This document shows positions 44,967 through 55,189 of a stretch of DNA of 64,000 nt, piece after piece. The position numbers and the translations under genes were made by a program. The DNA comes from Lunularia cruciata (lineage: Eukaryota; Streptophyta; Marchantiopsida; Lunulariales; Lunulariaceae). The notes under the pieces are model-generated. The model was not told the origin of the DNA. It saw nothing but the letters and a program-made list of their open reading frames with translations, and searched no databases. The stretch is taken from NCBI GenBank assembly GCA_948567375.1, contig OX419756.1, forward strand, positions 44,990,552 through 45,054,551, written 5' to 3'. Positions within the stretch are counted from its first letter, which is position 1; each line of letters begins with the position of its first letter.

Positions 44967-47900
44967 GCTCGTGCTACTTACATGTAAATAGCAGTTTACC
45001 TCAGCGCGTGTGCTGAATGTTGTCCATTCTCTCACAGACGATCCGACTCTTGTACATAAACTACACTTCGGATAAAATCAGAGCCTTTCTCGAGAACAAA
45101 GTGCGGGGATCCGAGAAACTTCCATGGTAGTCTCGTCCCTCTCTCAGTCCCTCCCAACCTTATCTTTACTTGCTCAAGTTTATCTATTGCGAAGGGCTGG
45201 ATATAACACAAACTTCGTTCTTTGTCTATCAGAGCTGTTGCTCTTATCCAAACTGCATCGCATTTACGATAAAGGTCTCTCCTTGCCTTCCGAAAACCAT
45301 ATAGCCCAAAAAACTTTATTTTTTCTGTGTTGATAATGTGTTTACTCGTATGAACAGTATGTCCAAACAACTTTCTTCCATCTCACCACACAGGAGGAAC
45401 GTACCAAGAAACACACAAACCTTAATCATGATTCATTCTTCTGCCACGTAAAAGAAAGGGGTGTCGAACTTCTTCAAGGAAGACTGTAAATAGGTTACAT
45501 GCAGTTTCTCTAAGAACTTTGAATGTAAATTTCCAAATGTTCTTGCACCTGCTAATACTTGGTTTGAGCATAAATCTGTTTGGAACGAGTTTGCAAGCTG
45601 AATGAAATCTCCTTGTGGACCTCAAATTCTTCTTAATGAAGTCTGTCTGATGCAGCTTCTGTGTTTACCTCATTCAGAACATAGTAAAGAGTAGTTTTAT
45701 TTTCCTGAGTTCGTACCTGACATCTTTAAGCTTCCTGTTACCTTCGGATTACCAGAATCCAGCCGGTGTTTATATCTTGGTACAGTTTTCATTTAACGGG
45801 TGCATTGATCACTTCAAGTTTCTATTTCTAAAAGATACTCACATATGTTCTGCGAACCTTTCAAGTGAGGTGTAGCTAGATAGTTAGAGCTGTTAGAGTA
45901 TTTTCTCGAGGTTCTCAGGCCCTGACATGGCTCTCTGGTGACATGTCAGGATGTGACATGGGGGATTCAACCTGGAATTTACTACATTTTTGACTCCGCG
46001 TACTCTCGGGCTTCTTAAGGATTGCACTCCTCCTTTTCTTCTTTTGGCGATACTTTCCGGACCAGGTAGTGTACCACGCAGAGGGGCTTTTTTCCTACGA
46101 AGCAAGGTGAGATTGGAGTTAAGGTCATTATACAGGGAAAGGTATGCTGCCCCTTTAGTTGCTGGCAACTGCAAAGACTTGTTCCCTACCGAAATTGGAT
46201 AATGAGCCCAAAAGTCTCGGAGTACTATGACAACACGCCTATTCATTCTCCACCTCGAAGGGTGGGACCGAAATGATTTCCCTGAACGAAATGATTTCCC
46301 TGTCCCTTTGCACTCTTTCTCAACTTGAGACACGCGCAGAAGATTGTGCCAAACTTTGGCATCTGTGCAAGACACAAGTACACCGTCAGGCTCGCAGCGC
46401 TCTCATAAAAATGTGGAGATTTCATCCACAAGGCTGTACATGCGAGAGACTCAAAGTTCCCCAAGTTCTTTTCACTATCACTGTGTGACGATCTTCGTCG
46501 GCGGGAACTCGAGTGGACCTGGTTTGAGCACACACAAATTAATTAATAATCTGTGAGAAAGTACAATAATATTCGAGTAATGGGTACAATAATATACAAG
46601 TATAATGATATAGTGCAGTCGACTACTCAGGCAACCAAGTGATCTTACTTTCTTGCCAGCTGCTCTTTAGGAGAACCTGTGAACCATGTCAGCAGAGGTC
46701 AGAGTTGTTGCATTTTTACTTAGGACCCCAGGAGTTTGATGCTCTTGACCTGTTGAGAAAAATCTCGTAGATCTGGGAACTTCTGACTCCAAGATACTAA
46801 GAGCACTCCAGTGACAAGGTTTCAGACACCAGTTTTCTGAATAAAAGTTTGGATTGTTTGAAGGATTGAGAATATACCTCCAACTTGGGTGTATCAATGC
46901 CATCTGTACCCCGATGCAAATTCTGAGAATACTGGCTAAGAAGAAGTACATAACACTGTCACGATCGGAAGCTCAAAGGTTCATCATCTGTTGGAAAGTG
47001 AACAATACTCCCGTTTATCATTGCATCGCTGTAGCGTTCCCTCTGTTAGTACCAGCATTGCTTTCCATGTGCCAACAGGAAACCAACTCTAGATGGCTTC
47101 AACTCGACCAGCTGTAGTTTAACGTTCAACATGGGACACATGTAGCACGACTCGGCTTGACGAGTAACATTTGTGACTTTGACTAAACCTCCGTCCTGGC
47201 CGTTCTATTACTTACTTCCGGGATCAAAACAGGGAGACCTCCTCTACTTTAGAGAGCTCAGGGATGGTATCAGGACCACAGAACCACATCGCACAGGGGG
47301 AATTTAACAAATAGAAATACAGAGTAGGAAGATAGATAACAAAGCCTCTTAATCAATGAGGGAGTTGATTGAAGCTCGTGAAACCTCGTCGCAGGCTCTT
47401 CACGAGGCCCATGAATGGTTGAAGCAACCCTGGGGATACAGATGCAAAATTGAGTATCAGATACTGTAAACGAGGACCGACAGTCATGGTCCCTGTCTGA
47501 TCAATAGTGACCTCCGAATATCAACGGATGATAATACATGCTCTCTTGAACACCAATGTCAAGAAAGCCCTCGCTTTGGAAACAAGTCAATCTCGGACAT
47601 TGTGCAACTGGTTCGCATCGTTGAATGGTTCAGTAGCTCAGTCACTTCCTTAGAATCTTCAATTCAATTCTCAGTGCTTGATCGCTTTATGGTTTGAATT
47701 GTAGCTTTGCACATTTTCATCTTACCCTAAAGCTCCAGCTCAAACTTCAGGCAGTAGAAAGCTCCTGAACTTTCCCATTTTCAATTCCATCAGGCTCCGA
47801 TGTACTGCCGGTTATCTCCAATTTCTCCAGATCGGGAATGGTCTGTTGGATTCAATAAGCCAAATTGTCAGGACTAGAAATCGAAACGCCACATTGTATG

Positions 47901-48167
47901 CAGATCCTCCCTGAACTGTAGAAAACCAGGGCATGTTCCTCACTCGAAAGAAAGCTGATGATGTGATAGGCAGATCTTCTCTACACGAAACAGCTGCGTG
48001 AAAGCAATAGATGAAACAATACAGGGCCTAGAGAAAAAGTTAAGAAGCTAAATTGTACAGAGCAGTGAAAACAATCCCCTCGAGAAGGTGCTAGTCAAAA
48101 CTTAGTTTTTACTTAAATTCCCAATCCATAAAACAATGTGATGAATCAACCATTTCTCCAAAAGAAT
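44967..48167. other. Interval without a recognised gene
   Basis: Composition is like that of host genes. Many ORFs of 60-160 codons occur on both strands, none with a recognisable domain. A short tandem repeat (GAACGAAATGATTTCCCT, twice) is at about 46265-46305. The first part probably includes the 3' UTR of the kinase gene. Confidence 0.35.
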
Positions 48168-48305
48168 TCAGCCGCCAAGTGAAGAGGAAGTGTCACCGAC
48201 CAGATCAGGCTTCATGATATTGTGCACGATGGATGCCCCGGTGAGCAGAGACGTAAATATGACTGCGTACGACTTGAGCCATGACGGAGTCGGCTGCACA
48301 GCCAT
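48168..48305 (-). CDS. Brawnin/UQCC6-like (DUF4516) mitochondrial microprotein
   Basis: A 45-aa ORF reads from ATG 48305-48303 to TGA 48170-48168. After a short N-terminus comes PSWLKSYAVIFTSLLTGASIVHN, broken here by the motif's middle, then IMKPDLVGD. The pattern (W/Y)LK-x6-SLL-x-GA-x-VVH-x3-(R/K)PDL is the hallmark of the Brawnin/UQCC6 family, small inner-mitochondrial-membrane proteins needed for assembly of respiratory complex III in vertebrates. One membrane helix covers about residues 13-30. The C-terminus after PDL is short and Ser/Gly-rich, whereas animal members are about 70 aa. The reading frame is intact and lies in host-like sequence. Function in plants is inferred from the family. 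A longer isoform through splicing cannot be excluded. Confidence 0.78.
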   Translation of the reverse strand: MAVQPTPSWLKSYAVIFTSLLTGASIVHNIMKPDLVGDTSSSLGG

Positions 48306-49200
48306 GGGACTCCTCAACAAACCACCCGAACTCTCTTCTCCCACAAGTTCTAAGTTGCGAATCCACCAATCCCCAAACCCGATAACGAACTTAACAACGG
48401 CTACTTATGCAACTTCCAAATCTCACTTCAGCTCAAGAACGATCCCCTCGAAACAGCAATCGATCGTTGCCTGGCCCCCCGAACAGTTCCTCGACTCTAG
48501 GCTCCACAGCTGCGGGTGACCATGGACACCTCCACGAGAAACTGTTCAAATCTTCAGAGGCCAAGATTTAGATACATCCAAACTGAGCTAGGATATGATT
48601 TGATTCAACCTTGATTAGGGGGTTTCAATAGTAAGTATACAATTACCCGTAGACTCCCATAGGGAGTAATTTGGGCCCGAGACTTCCTGAGGGTTACAGT
48701 ATTTGAGTTCCATAGATATTAAATAAACATTAAATGTAATGTCACGGGGTTCAAAATTCAAATGCGCAAGGACTTTTTGCTCTTCCTTCCTTGTGGGCGG
48801 TGTGCTCGCTCGTGACGCTTGCTCGTTGATTCTAATGTCCATAGAGGATTGAGTGATTTTTAGCTGCTCGATTCTTCTAGTGCTCGATTACAAGGTGAGG
48901 ATCGAGTGATTTAGAGCTGCTCGGCTCGTCTATTCATCTAGTGCTTGATTACAAGGTGAGGGTTTGTGTAATCAGGTGAGAGGCTTGGTGGGTAGGATAT
49001 ATTATATTAAAGATCGTCGGAGTATTGTAAAATCAGTTGCAGAGAGTCTGAGAGTAGAGATGTGTGATGAATAGAGCTCCGATGAATGGAACCTTGAGAG
49101 GAATGGAACGAAGAATAAAGCATTCTAGACATATTATTAAGGTGGTGTGAATCACTAATCTGCAAAGGTATCTATTACCCAGATCACATATTATTCGGTC
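48306..49200. other. 5' flank of the Brawnin-like gene and approach to the Harbinger relic
   Basis: 48306-48540 probably holds the 5' UTR and promoter of the minus-strand microprotein gene. A 60-bp tandem pair lies at 48847-48960. Nothing else is recognised. Confidence 0.35.
48847..48960. repeat. Tandem duplication (53 and 61 bp)
   Basis: Units 48847-48899 and 48900-48960 share GAGTGATTT, AGCTGCTCG and end GATTACAAGGTGAG, so each unit ends in a sequence like a plant splice donor. Confidence 0.8.
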
Positions 49201-49212
49201 CTTGGATTTTGT

Positions 49213-50109
49213 TGTGAAGTATTTTCAAGATTTGGATGCTTGAGCCTTTAGACACCTATCCTGTATGGACTTAGAATTGTTTCATGCACTTGTAGATATT
49301 ATAAAAGTGCATCCAACTTTTAGGAAAACATATCAGATAAACGAAACTCTTGTGTGGATTCAAGTGGCATTAGCCTTGCATAGATTTGACTATAATGACA
49401 ATGGTCCTTGTGTAGCTAGAGGCACTAATATGTAGTGCATTAGTGTAAAGGCATTAGTGCATCCACCATTTTATTCATGGGTAGAGTAATATTCACAAAT
49501 AGAGTAATGTCTGCCATTTTATGTATACTCAGGAAGGAAATGAATTGGCCTGACAAGGAAGAGCGCTTTAGAATTTCCTCCATATTTGCTCATAAAGGGT
49601 TCTCTATGTGCATAGGTCTTGTTGATGGAATTCTTTTTCCTTCAGCAGAATGACCAGTTCTAGACGTAGAATTATATTGCAGTGGGGAAGGGTGTTTTCT
49701 ATCAATGGTCACATCATCTTGACGACAAGAGAAGGTAAATACACTTCTCTAGGGTAAGAGCATATATATATTACTTTTTTTGGAATTTTTTTTTTGATTG
49801 TATGAGTGAAGGTTTAACAATTTATTGGGAATTAGGCTTTGATACTAATACCCTTTTATTTGTATTATTTAAGGTATTTAGTGAAGGTTTAATTATTTAT
49901 GTAGTGTGTGCTCACTTTTGAATGATTGATTATTTATCTGACTGGAATACCTAGCTCTTGTCACAATATGACATGTTTGAAAAATCTCCCTTGTTTGCAG
50001 ATTTGAATAAGCAAGGAGCATGTACCATATTTGAACCAAATCAATATCTAAGGGGTGACTTAGGCCATGTTCCAATGAACCATCTAGTGCACTCTTTCAA
50101 GTAACATGG
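49213..50109 (+). pseudogene. PIF/Harbinger-type DDE transposase relic, 5' part
   Basis: Stop-broken frames spell the DDE_Tnp_4 order. About 49605-49650 reads GFSMCIGLVDGILFPSAE (first catalytic Asp in VDG). About 49690-49740 has the SING and DDKRR blocks in shifted frames, followed by GTAAAT, a possible donor. About 49950-50100 reads QYDMFEKSPLFADL and YLRGDLGHVPMNHLVHSFK, where GD carries the second Asp (family form: FKNSPLY...YLLGDSAY...PPFK). Reading then stops at the Ty3 insertion and resumes at 60777. The host-side role of this superfamily is excision and reinsertion at TA-rich targets. Multiple stops and shifts show it is dead. I found no terminal inverted repeats. Confidence 0.7.
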
Positions 50110-50655
50110 TGTCTTGCATATATACATCATTACACAACATACACTATAAAATCCACAACTCACACATAAGTCATACATGAACTCTAAAGTGCCATAATAA
50201 TCAATTCATTCTTCTACTCAAATCACACTCAAATCAAATATGTACTTGATTCTCCACTGAAAAATCTACAAAAAATTGGGCACTGATTACAATCAAACCA
50301 CACCCACTCTAGCTAAGAGATTCCAAGTGACACTTGCTGGTCTCTGTCCACCATAGCCAAGAACTCAAAGGCTCAACATAGAGAAGTGACCTCTTTGGAG
50401 CTGCACTTCAAATGTATACCCCTCTACTCAACCTAGGTCTCCAACCCTAATGGAATTGCTAATGGAATTGCTAATGGCACATCCAATGGTGTGAATGGTG
50501 CAAGTGATTGTGGGTCCCACCATATGATCAGTAACCCTATCATACAATTAGACACCAACAAGTAGTCCATGAGTAACTATCAAAATACCTATGACTACCA
50601 ACACTACCACTCCAACATCCAAGTAAACTAGCCTTGGTGCTACAATTGTCATGCA
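50110..50655 (-). repeat. LTR-like terminal repeat of the Ty3 element (left)
   Basis: Repeats in diverged form the sequence of about 59950-60776, ending in CTACAATTGTCATG. A second partial copy begins directly after it (50652-50745, CATACACTATAGAAGCACAACTC), so the end is tandemly repeated. Boundaries are approximate. Confidence 0.55.
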
Positions 50656-51589
50656 TATTTACATTGCAGTAAACATCATACACTATAGAAGCACAACTCA
50701 CACATAAGTCACACATGAACTCTAAAGTGCCACAATCACCCTCTAGCTGGCATTTAGATCCATCTAAATCCAAATAGCCATCTACTCCAAGTATGTGGTA
50801 TACCCTATGTCGGGCAAAGATTAGGAGACCGGGTGCTATTGACCCCATCGTTAGTTGCATGTCTACAATCTATACCACATAAAGGGTGAAATAGCTATTG
50901 GTCAAGTACATCTAGGATATAACCACTATCCTTGAGGAACCATTGTGAGAGGAAGAGTAAAACATGCCATATGCCATCCTCTCAAATGACTATCACACAC
51001 CAACATAGTAGCAATCCTACCAAAAGAGCTGTTTAAATACATCGCAAGCCTACACGTACAAGTGCCAAGCTTGGGTCCATGGTACCATGAATGTTTGGGA
51101 GGCAACATGGTGCACAATTACTCACATGATCCTTCCAAACAACACAGATCACATCCTTCCAACACAAGGAATCCAAAAGGCAAAACCTCACACACTCTCA
51201 AGATAGTGCAGCTTGTAGTAACATCAAGTATCATCGGTGCTATTTGCTATAGGTGTACATAGTCACCTAGATGAAATCAATGAATCAAGGGTCTATAACT
51301 TCCTCCTTGAATAGTAGCATAGTGTAAGGTATCCCTATGATGAGCAATTGCCAAGTTCTCAAATGCCATCAGTATCACTCTCCAAAAGATCTTTGCACAT
51401 TGAGATCATGTGCTCACTCATACGTTTGGATCATCCAATTCCAAAATTACAATACATCTTGATGAATGGCTGTAGGTGAATCTAGATCTTGTCCATAGAG
51501 TAGAAATTAAGGAGAGAAGGATGCTAAGGAGGCTTGTCAGCTAAACCAATAGCCCATGGCCAACCAAGGTAATTAGAGATCCTAATCTC

Positions 51590-51930
51590 CCAAGTGGCCT
51601 CTCTACAAACCATACTTATGCAATCTTCTCTTCACCGTTTGAACCACTCTCTCTACTCAACCATTTGCCTCAGTGTGATCTCAAGAGGTAGTATGATGAT
51701 CAATCAAGGCTTTGTCACACAAGACTTGAAACTCCTCCAAGAACTATATACCTTGATCAATCAAAACCTCAATTGGTGCAACCAAATGACTAAGAACCCG
51801 ATCCAAGAACAAGTAAGATGTTCTTTCACTGGACTTGTCAAGAAGTGCCATCAAATCAATCCACTTGGAGAAATGATCCACCATAACCAAAACATACCAA
51901 AGATGTCTCACAATCAATGGCAAAGTTCAA
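51590..51930 (-). pseudogene. Ty3 integrase core relic
   Basis: The minus strand reads VLVMVDHFSKWIDL (first Asp), about 50 residues on VLIDQGI (second Asp, normally LTDQG), and DHTEANG (Glu) followed by VERVVQTVKRRLHKYGL. The order and spacing are those of the Ty3/gypsy integrase D,D35E core. At least three stops interrupt it, one of them where a conserved DQGTEF motif is expected. Confidence 0.85.
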
Positions 51931-52797
51931 ACAAAGTCCAAACTCCAATAGTAACCCAATCCTATGATAGGTAATGGGTATAACGGTGGTATAAAAGCAT
52001 TAAATGATGCTCTAACTTGGTCATAAAACACACATCTCACAAAAAACTGATGTATATCAATCTACATATTGTGCTACCAATAATGAATCTAGAGTAAGCT
52101 ATATGTATGCTTTACTCCAAAATGTCTTGGCTCCTCATGATCATGATATACCAAATGTGGTCTTTGAGATAAAAATGGTATTACTTGCACTCTACCATCC
52201 TCTCATACAAAAAGAAGGTGTTTGCACTCCAATCTAAATTTCATGGCTTATTGAAGAACATGATCTTTCTCCTTGGTACCAATTTTGCCACCCACAACAC
52301 CAATGCAAAGATAATCCATCACTAAGATATCATCTGAATGTCTTGCTAAATTGAACCAATATCTTCACCCTCTGGACCTATGACCTCAATAACTCTTCTT
52401 ACATGTTGAGAGAGAAACCACCAAAGCCTCAAAAAATATACATAGAAAGGTAGATACATGCCAACATGGCACTATCTCCTCATTTGTCTCACCATGGTAA
52501 CATGCTCCAATCTGATCCTATTGGCTAGGACATGGGTTTCTACTCATCACCATTCACCACTCCAGGTCTATGGATAACCATGAAATCATACTCTTGTAAA
52601 ATCACAACCCATCATGCAAGCTTCTTTGAAAGCTTGTTAGACTTCATCAACCACTTCAATGGTTGATGGTCAATGATGAGAGTGAAGAGGTCTTTCACTC
52701 TGATCATTGTGAATAGCAAATAGATAATATTAATATTAAAAATTTACTACAACCCATATTGTTGCCAAACACTCTCCTTCATATGAACTATACTTCA

Positions 52798-53220
52798 TGT
52801 AACAATATGGAGTTTAGCAATGAAGTTAGTCGGGCTTACGAAGTAGAGAATAAGACAAAATAGCCTAGAATATTCTAGAAGCATCTAAGAAGCTTCTTGG
52901 GAAGCTTCCCAACTAGTTAACTTGCGCCCTAAGTAGGTAGCTTCTAGAAGGAAGCTTCGAGAAGCTTCTAACTAGCTTAGCTTGCACGCCAAGTAGGCGG
53001 CTTCTAGAAGGAAGCTTCTTGAGAAGCTTCCTGGTTAACTTGGCTTGTACTCCAAGAAAGCGGCTCAAGGAAGCTTCTTGAGAAGCTTCAAGGGTATTGT
53101 ATGCTACTTATAAATACCAAAGCCAAAGCTCATGCTAGGCATTCGGAGTTTTCCCTCATTCAAGTGTCCCAATGTGAGTTTCCATTCTACCATTTCTCTC
53201 CTTGGTTTCGGTCTTTTACA
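52798..53220 (+). repeat. Solo LTR, family A, complete, inside the Ty3 RNase H
   Basis: It starts TGTAACAATATGG and ends GGTCTTTTACA (TG...CA; TGTAA/TTACA ends). A perfect 5-bp duplication CTTCA sits at 52793-52797 and 53221-53225. Excising the LTR and one CTTCA restores the RNase H reading NPTEV-KYSSYEGE. The TATA box TATAAATA is at 53109-53116. Upstream of it is a cluster of heat-shock-element modules (52868-53089, listed separately). Length 423 bp, plus orientation, opposite to its host element. Confidence 0.96.
52868..53089 (+). promoter_or_regulatory. Heat-shock-element-like array upstream of the LTR TATA box
   Basis: GAAtaTTCtaGAA (52868-52880) is a perfect three-module HSE. GAAgcTTCgaGAAgcTTC (52951-52968) is a perfect four-module HSE. 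Further GAAgcTTC or TTCtaGAA pairs are at 52889-52896, 52901-52908, 52942-52949, 53002-53009, 53011-53018, 53023-53030, 53070-53077 and 53082-53089. They sit in a 60-70-bp tandem unit repeated about three times. The last lies 19 bp before the TATA box. Confidence 0.75.
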
Positions 53221-54589
53221 CTTCACCTCTGTTGGATTGTTGGAGCAACTAGCATAGGCCACCACAAACTCTTTCCCATCATCATCCTGTTGAGTAAGCA
53301 CTACTCCAAGCTCCAACATACCCCAATTAGTGTGAACTCAGAATGGTCATCCTTTGATTGGTCTCCTTAGATTAAGGGTAGATCTCAACCTCTCCTTGAG
53401 CTCTACAAAAGCTCTCTCTTGCTCATCTCCCCAATGCCACTTGTGTGTAAGCTTTGTCAGCTTTGTAAAGGCCTTGGCAATTGCACTAAATCCTCTAACA
53501 TATCAACAATAGAATTTTCTCAACCCAAGGAATACTTGCACTCTACTCATATTTGTTAGCCAAGGAATACGTGAAATAGCCTCCACCTTGGTCTATTGAA
53601 CACTAAGTCTTCCAAGGTAGATAGTGTGACCCAAAATATTTAACCTGCTCATGGAAGAATCTATACTTCCTTGGATGTAATTTGAGTCCATGAGATCTCA
53701 ACTTCTCAAACACTTCCAACAAATGTCTCTCATGCCCCTCCATAGTAGTACTGTAGACCAAAATATTATCAATATAGCATTGAGTAAAATCCAATCTTGC
53801 TAGGATCTTATCCATGATCCTTTGGAACCCAACAAGAGCATTCTTTAACCCAAATGATAAGAATTCCCATTAATAGAATATATCCTTACCGTAAGGATGA
53901 ATAGCCCAAATGCTATCTTGGACTTATCCTCTTCCTTAATCTACAATTGATGATCCCTACTTGAAGAATGCAAAGTACTCAAGACCTTTATATGCCCAAT
54001 CACATCAAAGATCTCCTCCGGTGTAATGGCATGGTATACCAATCATCCCTAGTATGTTAGTTGATAGTACAATAATCTCCACACATCTGCCTATTTATGT
54101 AGTTGATATGCATATCCTTCTTGGATGGCATCACTATAGCTAAAGCATACTCTCCATGTGAAATATCCACCAAATTAGCCTCAAAAAGGTCTTTACTTTG
54201 GCTCTATATCAATGTTCTCTTCATGTCACTATATTTGTAAGGACTTCAAAAAATGGGTGTATCATGGGTAAGCTCAATCCAAATACCAAGTTCTTTAAGA
54301 GTACCAAAATTCTTCATACTAAAGGTAAAAAACTTGTGTAGCTCTTCAAGAACCTCCAAACTATCCATCTTTCCCCTCTTGTAAGCTTGGGTCTAATATT
54401 TGACTCTAAACTATACTCTATAACTAATGTAGGAGTGGAAGACATACTAATTGGCTGCTACATTGGGCCCTTGAGAGCAGTAATGTCATGCCCTAACCAC
54501 TAGAGTTCCCAACCTCAATGTGGAAAACTCTCTCTACTCTAGTTGCAAGCTCCATACGTCCTCTTATTGCATCTCAAGTAGACCAAGGG

Positions 54590-55186
54590 TGTAATAATAA
54601 TATTCCAAGGACAAAAAACCCCAAAGAAAACCCAAAAGAAGAAACACAAAGCTTCACACTCAAAACTCCGATGCCCTAAAGGAGCATCTTGTCTTTAGTA
54701 TATAACAAAGAAGGTTTTGTCAAAGGAAGCTCCACCCTTGGATCAAATACATGGATGGGTGACATATCAACAAGCTCTACCCTTAGATTAGTTATATGCA
54801 TGGGTGACATGTTGGTTTTGGTCCTATCTGGTTGGTTAAACAAGCTTTGACCAAAGAGAATCTTTAGAGAATCTTCTTGTAGGAAACTCTGAATCACATA
54901 GGTGATGTGCTCTTGGAAAGCTCTTGCCAAGAAAAATATAGGGAGAAAGGAAGGCTAATCTTTTTAAGGAAATAACTAGCACATTTTTGAGGTCTAATCC
55001 ATCCATTTAAGCTTTTGAAATTGACTCTAAAGTTTTCAAGTTATTTTTGGCTTCTCCTCTATTATTAGAAGTACTCTTTTGATGATACTTTTATCTAATC
55101 TACTTAATCTATCATATATAACATCATTCCAAATGTTACTCACCCAATTTTCACCTCTAGATAATATGTCTAGCTATTGATATTAT
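54590..55186 (-). repeat. Solo LTR, family B (copy e), inside the Ty3 element
   Basis: The plus strand reads TGTAATAATAATATTCCAAGG ... CTAGCTATTGATATTATA, the reverse complement of family B with decayed ends. The single-unit length (597 bp) is like copy c. The target duplication is not resolved: an 11-bp CAAGTAGACCA occurs on both sides (54575-54585, 55194-55204) but that phrase also recurs nearby in the flank. Confidence 0.82.
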
Positions 55187-55189
55187 AAT

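Larger units (their letters stand above)
52560..54130 (-). pseudogene. Ty3 reverse transcriptase and RNase H relic, interrupted by a solo LTR
   Basis: RT runs from about 54130 (MCGDY..., family form MCVDYRALN) to 53600, with MDKILARLDFTQCYIDNILVYS at 53815-53750. The active-site YIDD is YIDN and the upstream LDL(R) Asp block is lost. RNase H begins at 53319 (LGVVLTQQDDDGKEFVVAYAS) and is cut after NPTEV by the LTR at 52798-53220. It resumes at 52797 with KYSSYEGECLA, then DHQPLKWLMKSNKLSKKLA and LQEYDFMVIHRPG to about 52560. The catalytic domains are unambiguous despite stops and frameshifts. Confidence 0.88.

Noticed and set aside
45893-46375. 160-codon minus-strand ORF
   Set aside because: Basic, composition-driven translation with a short internal repeat and no recognisable domain or splice context.
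47625-47690. tRNA-like TAGCTCAGTCAC ... TTCAATTC
   Set aside because: The B-box match is poor and no cloverleaf is visible.
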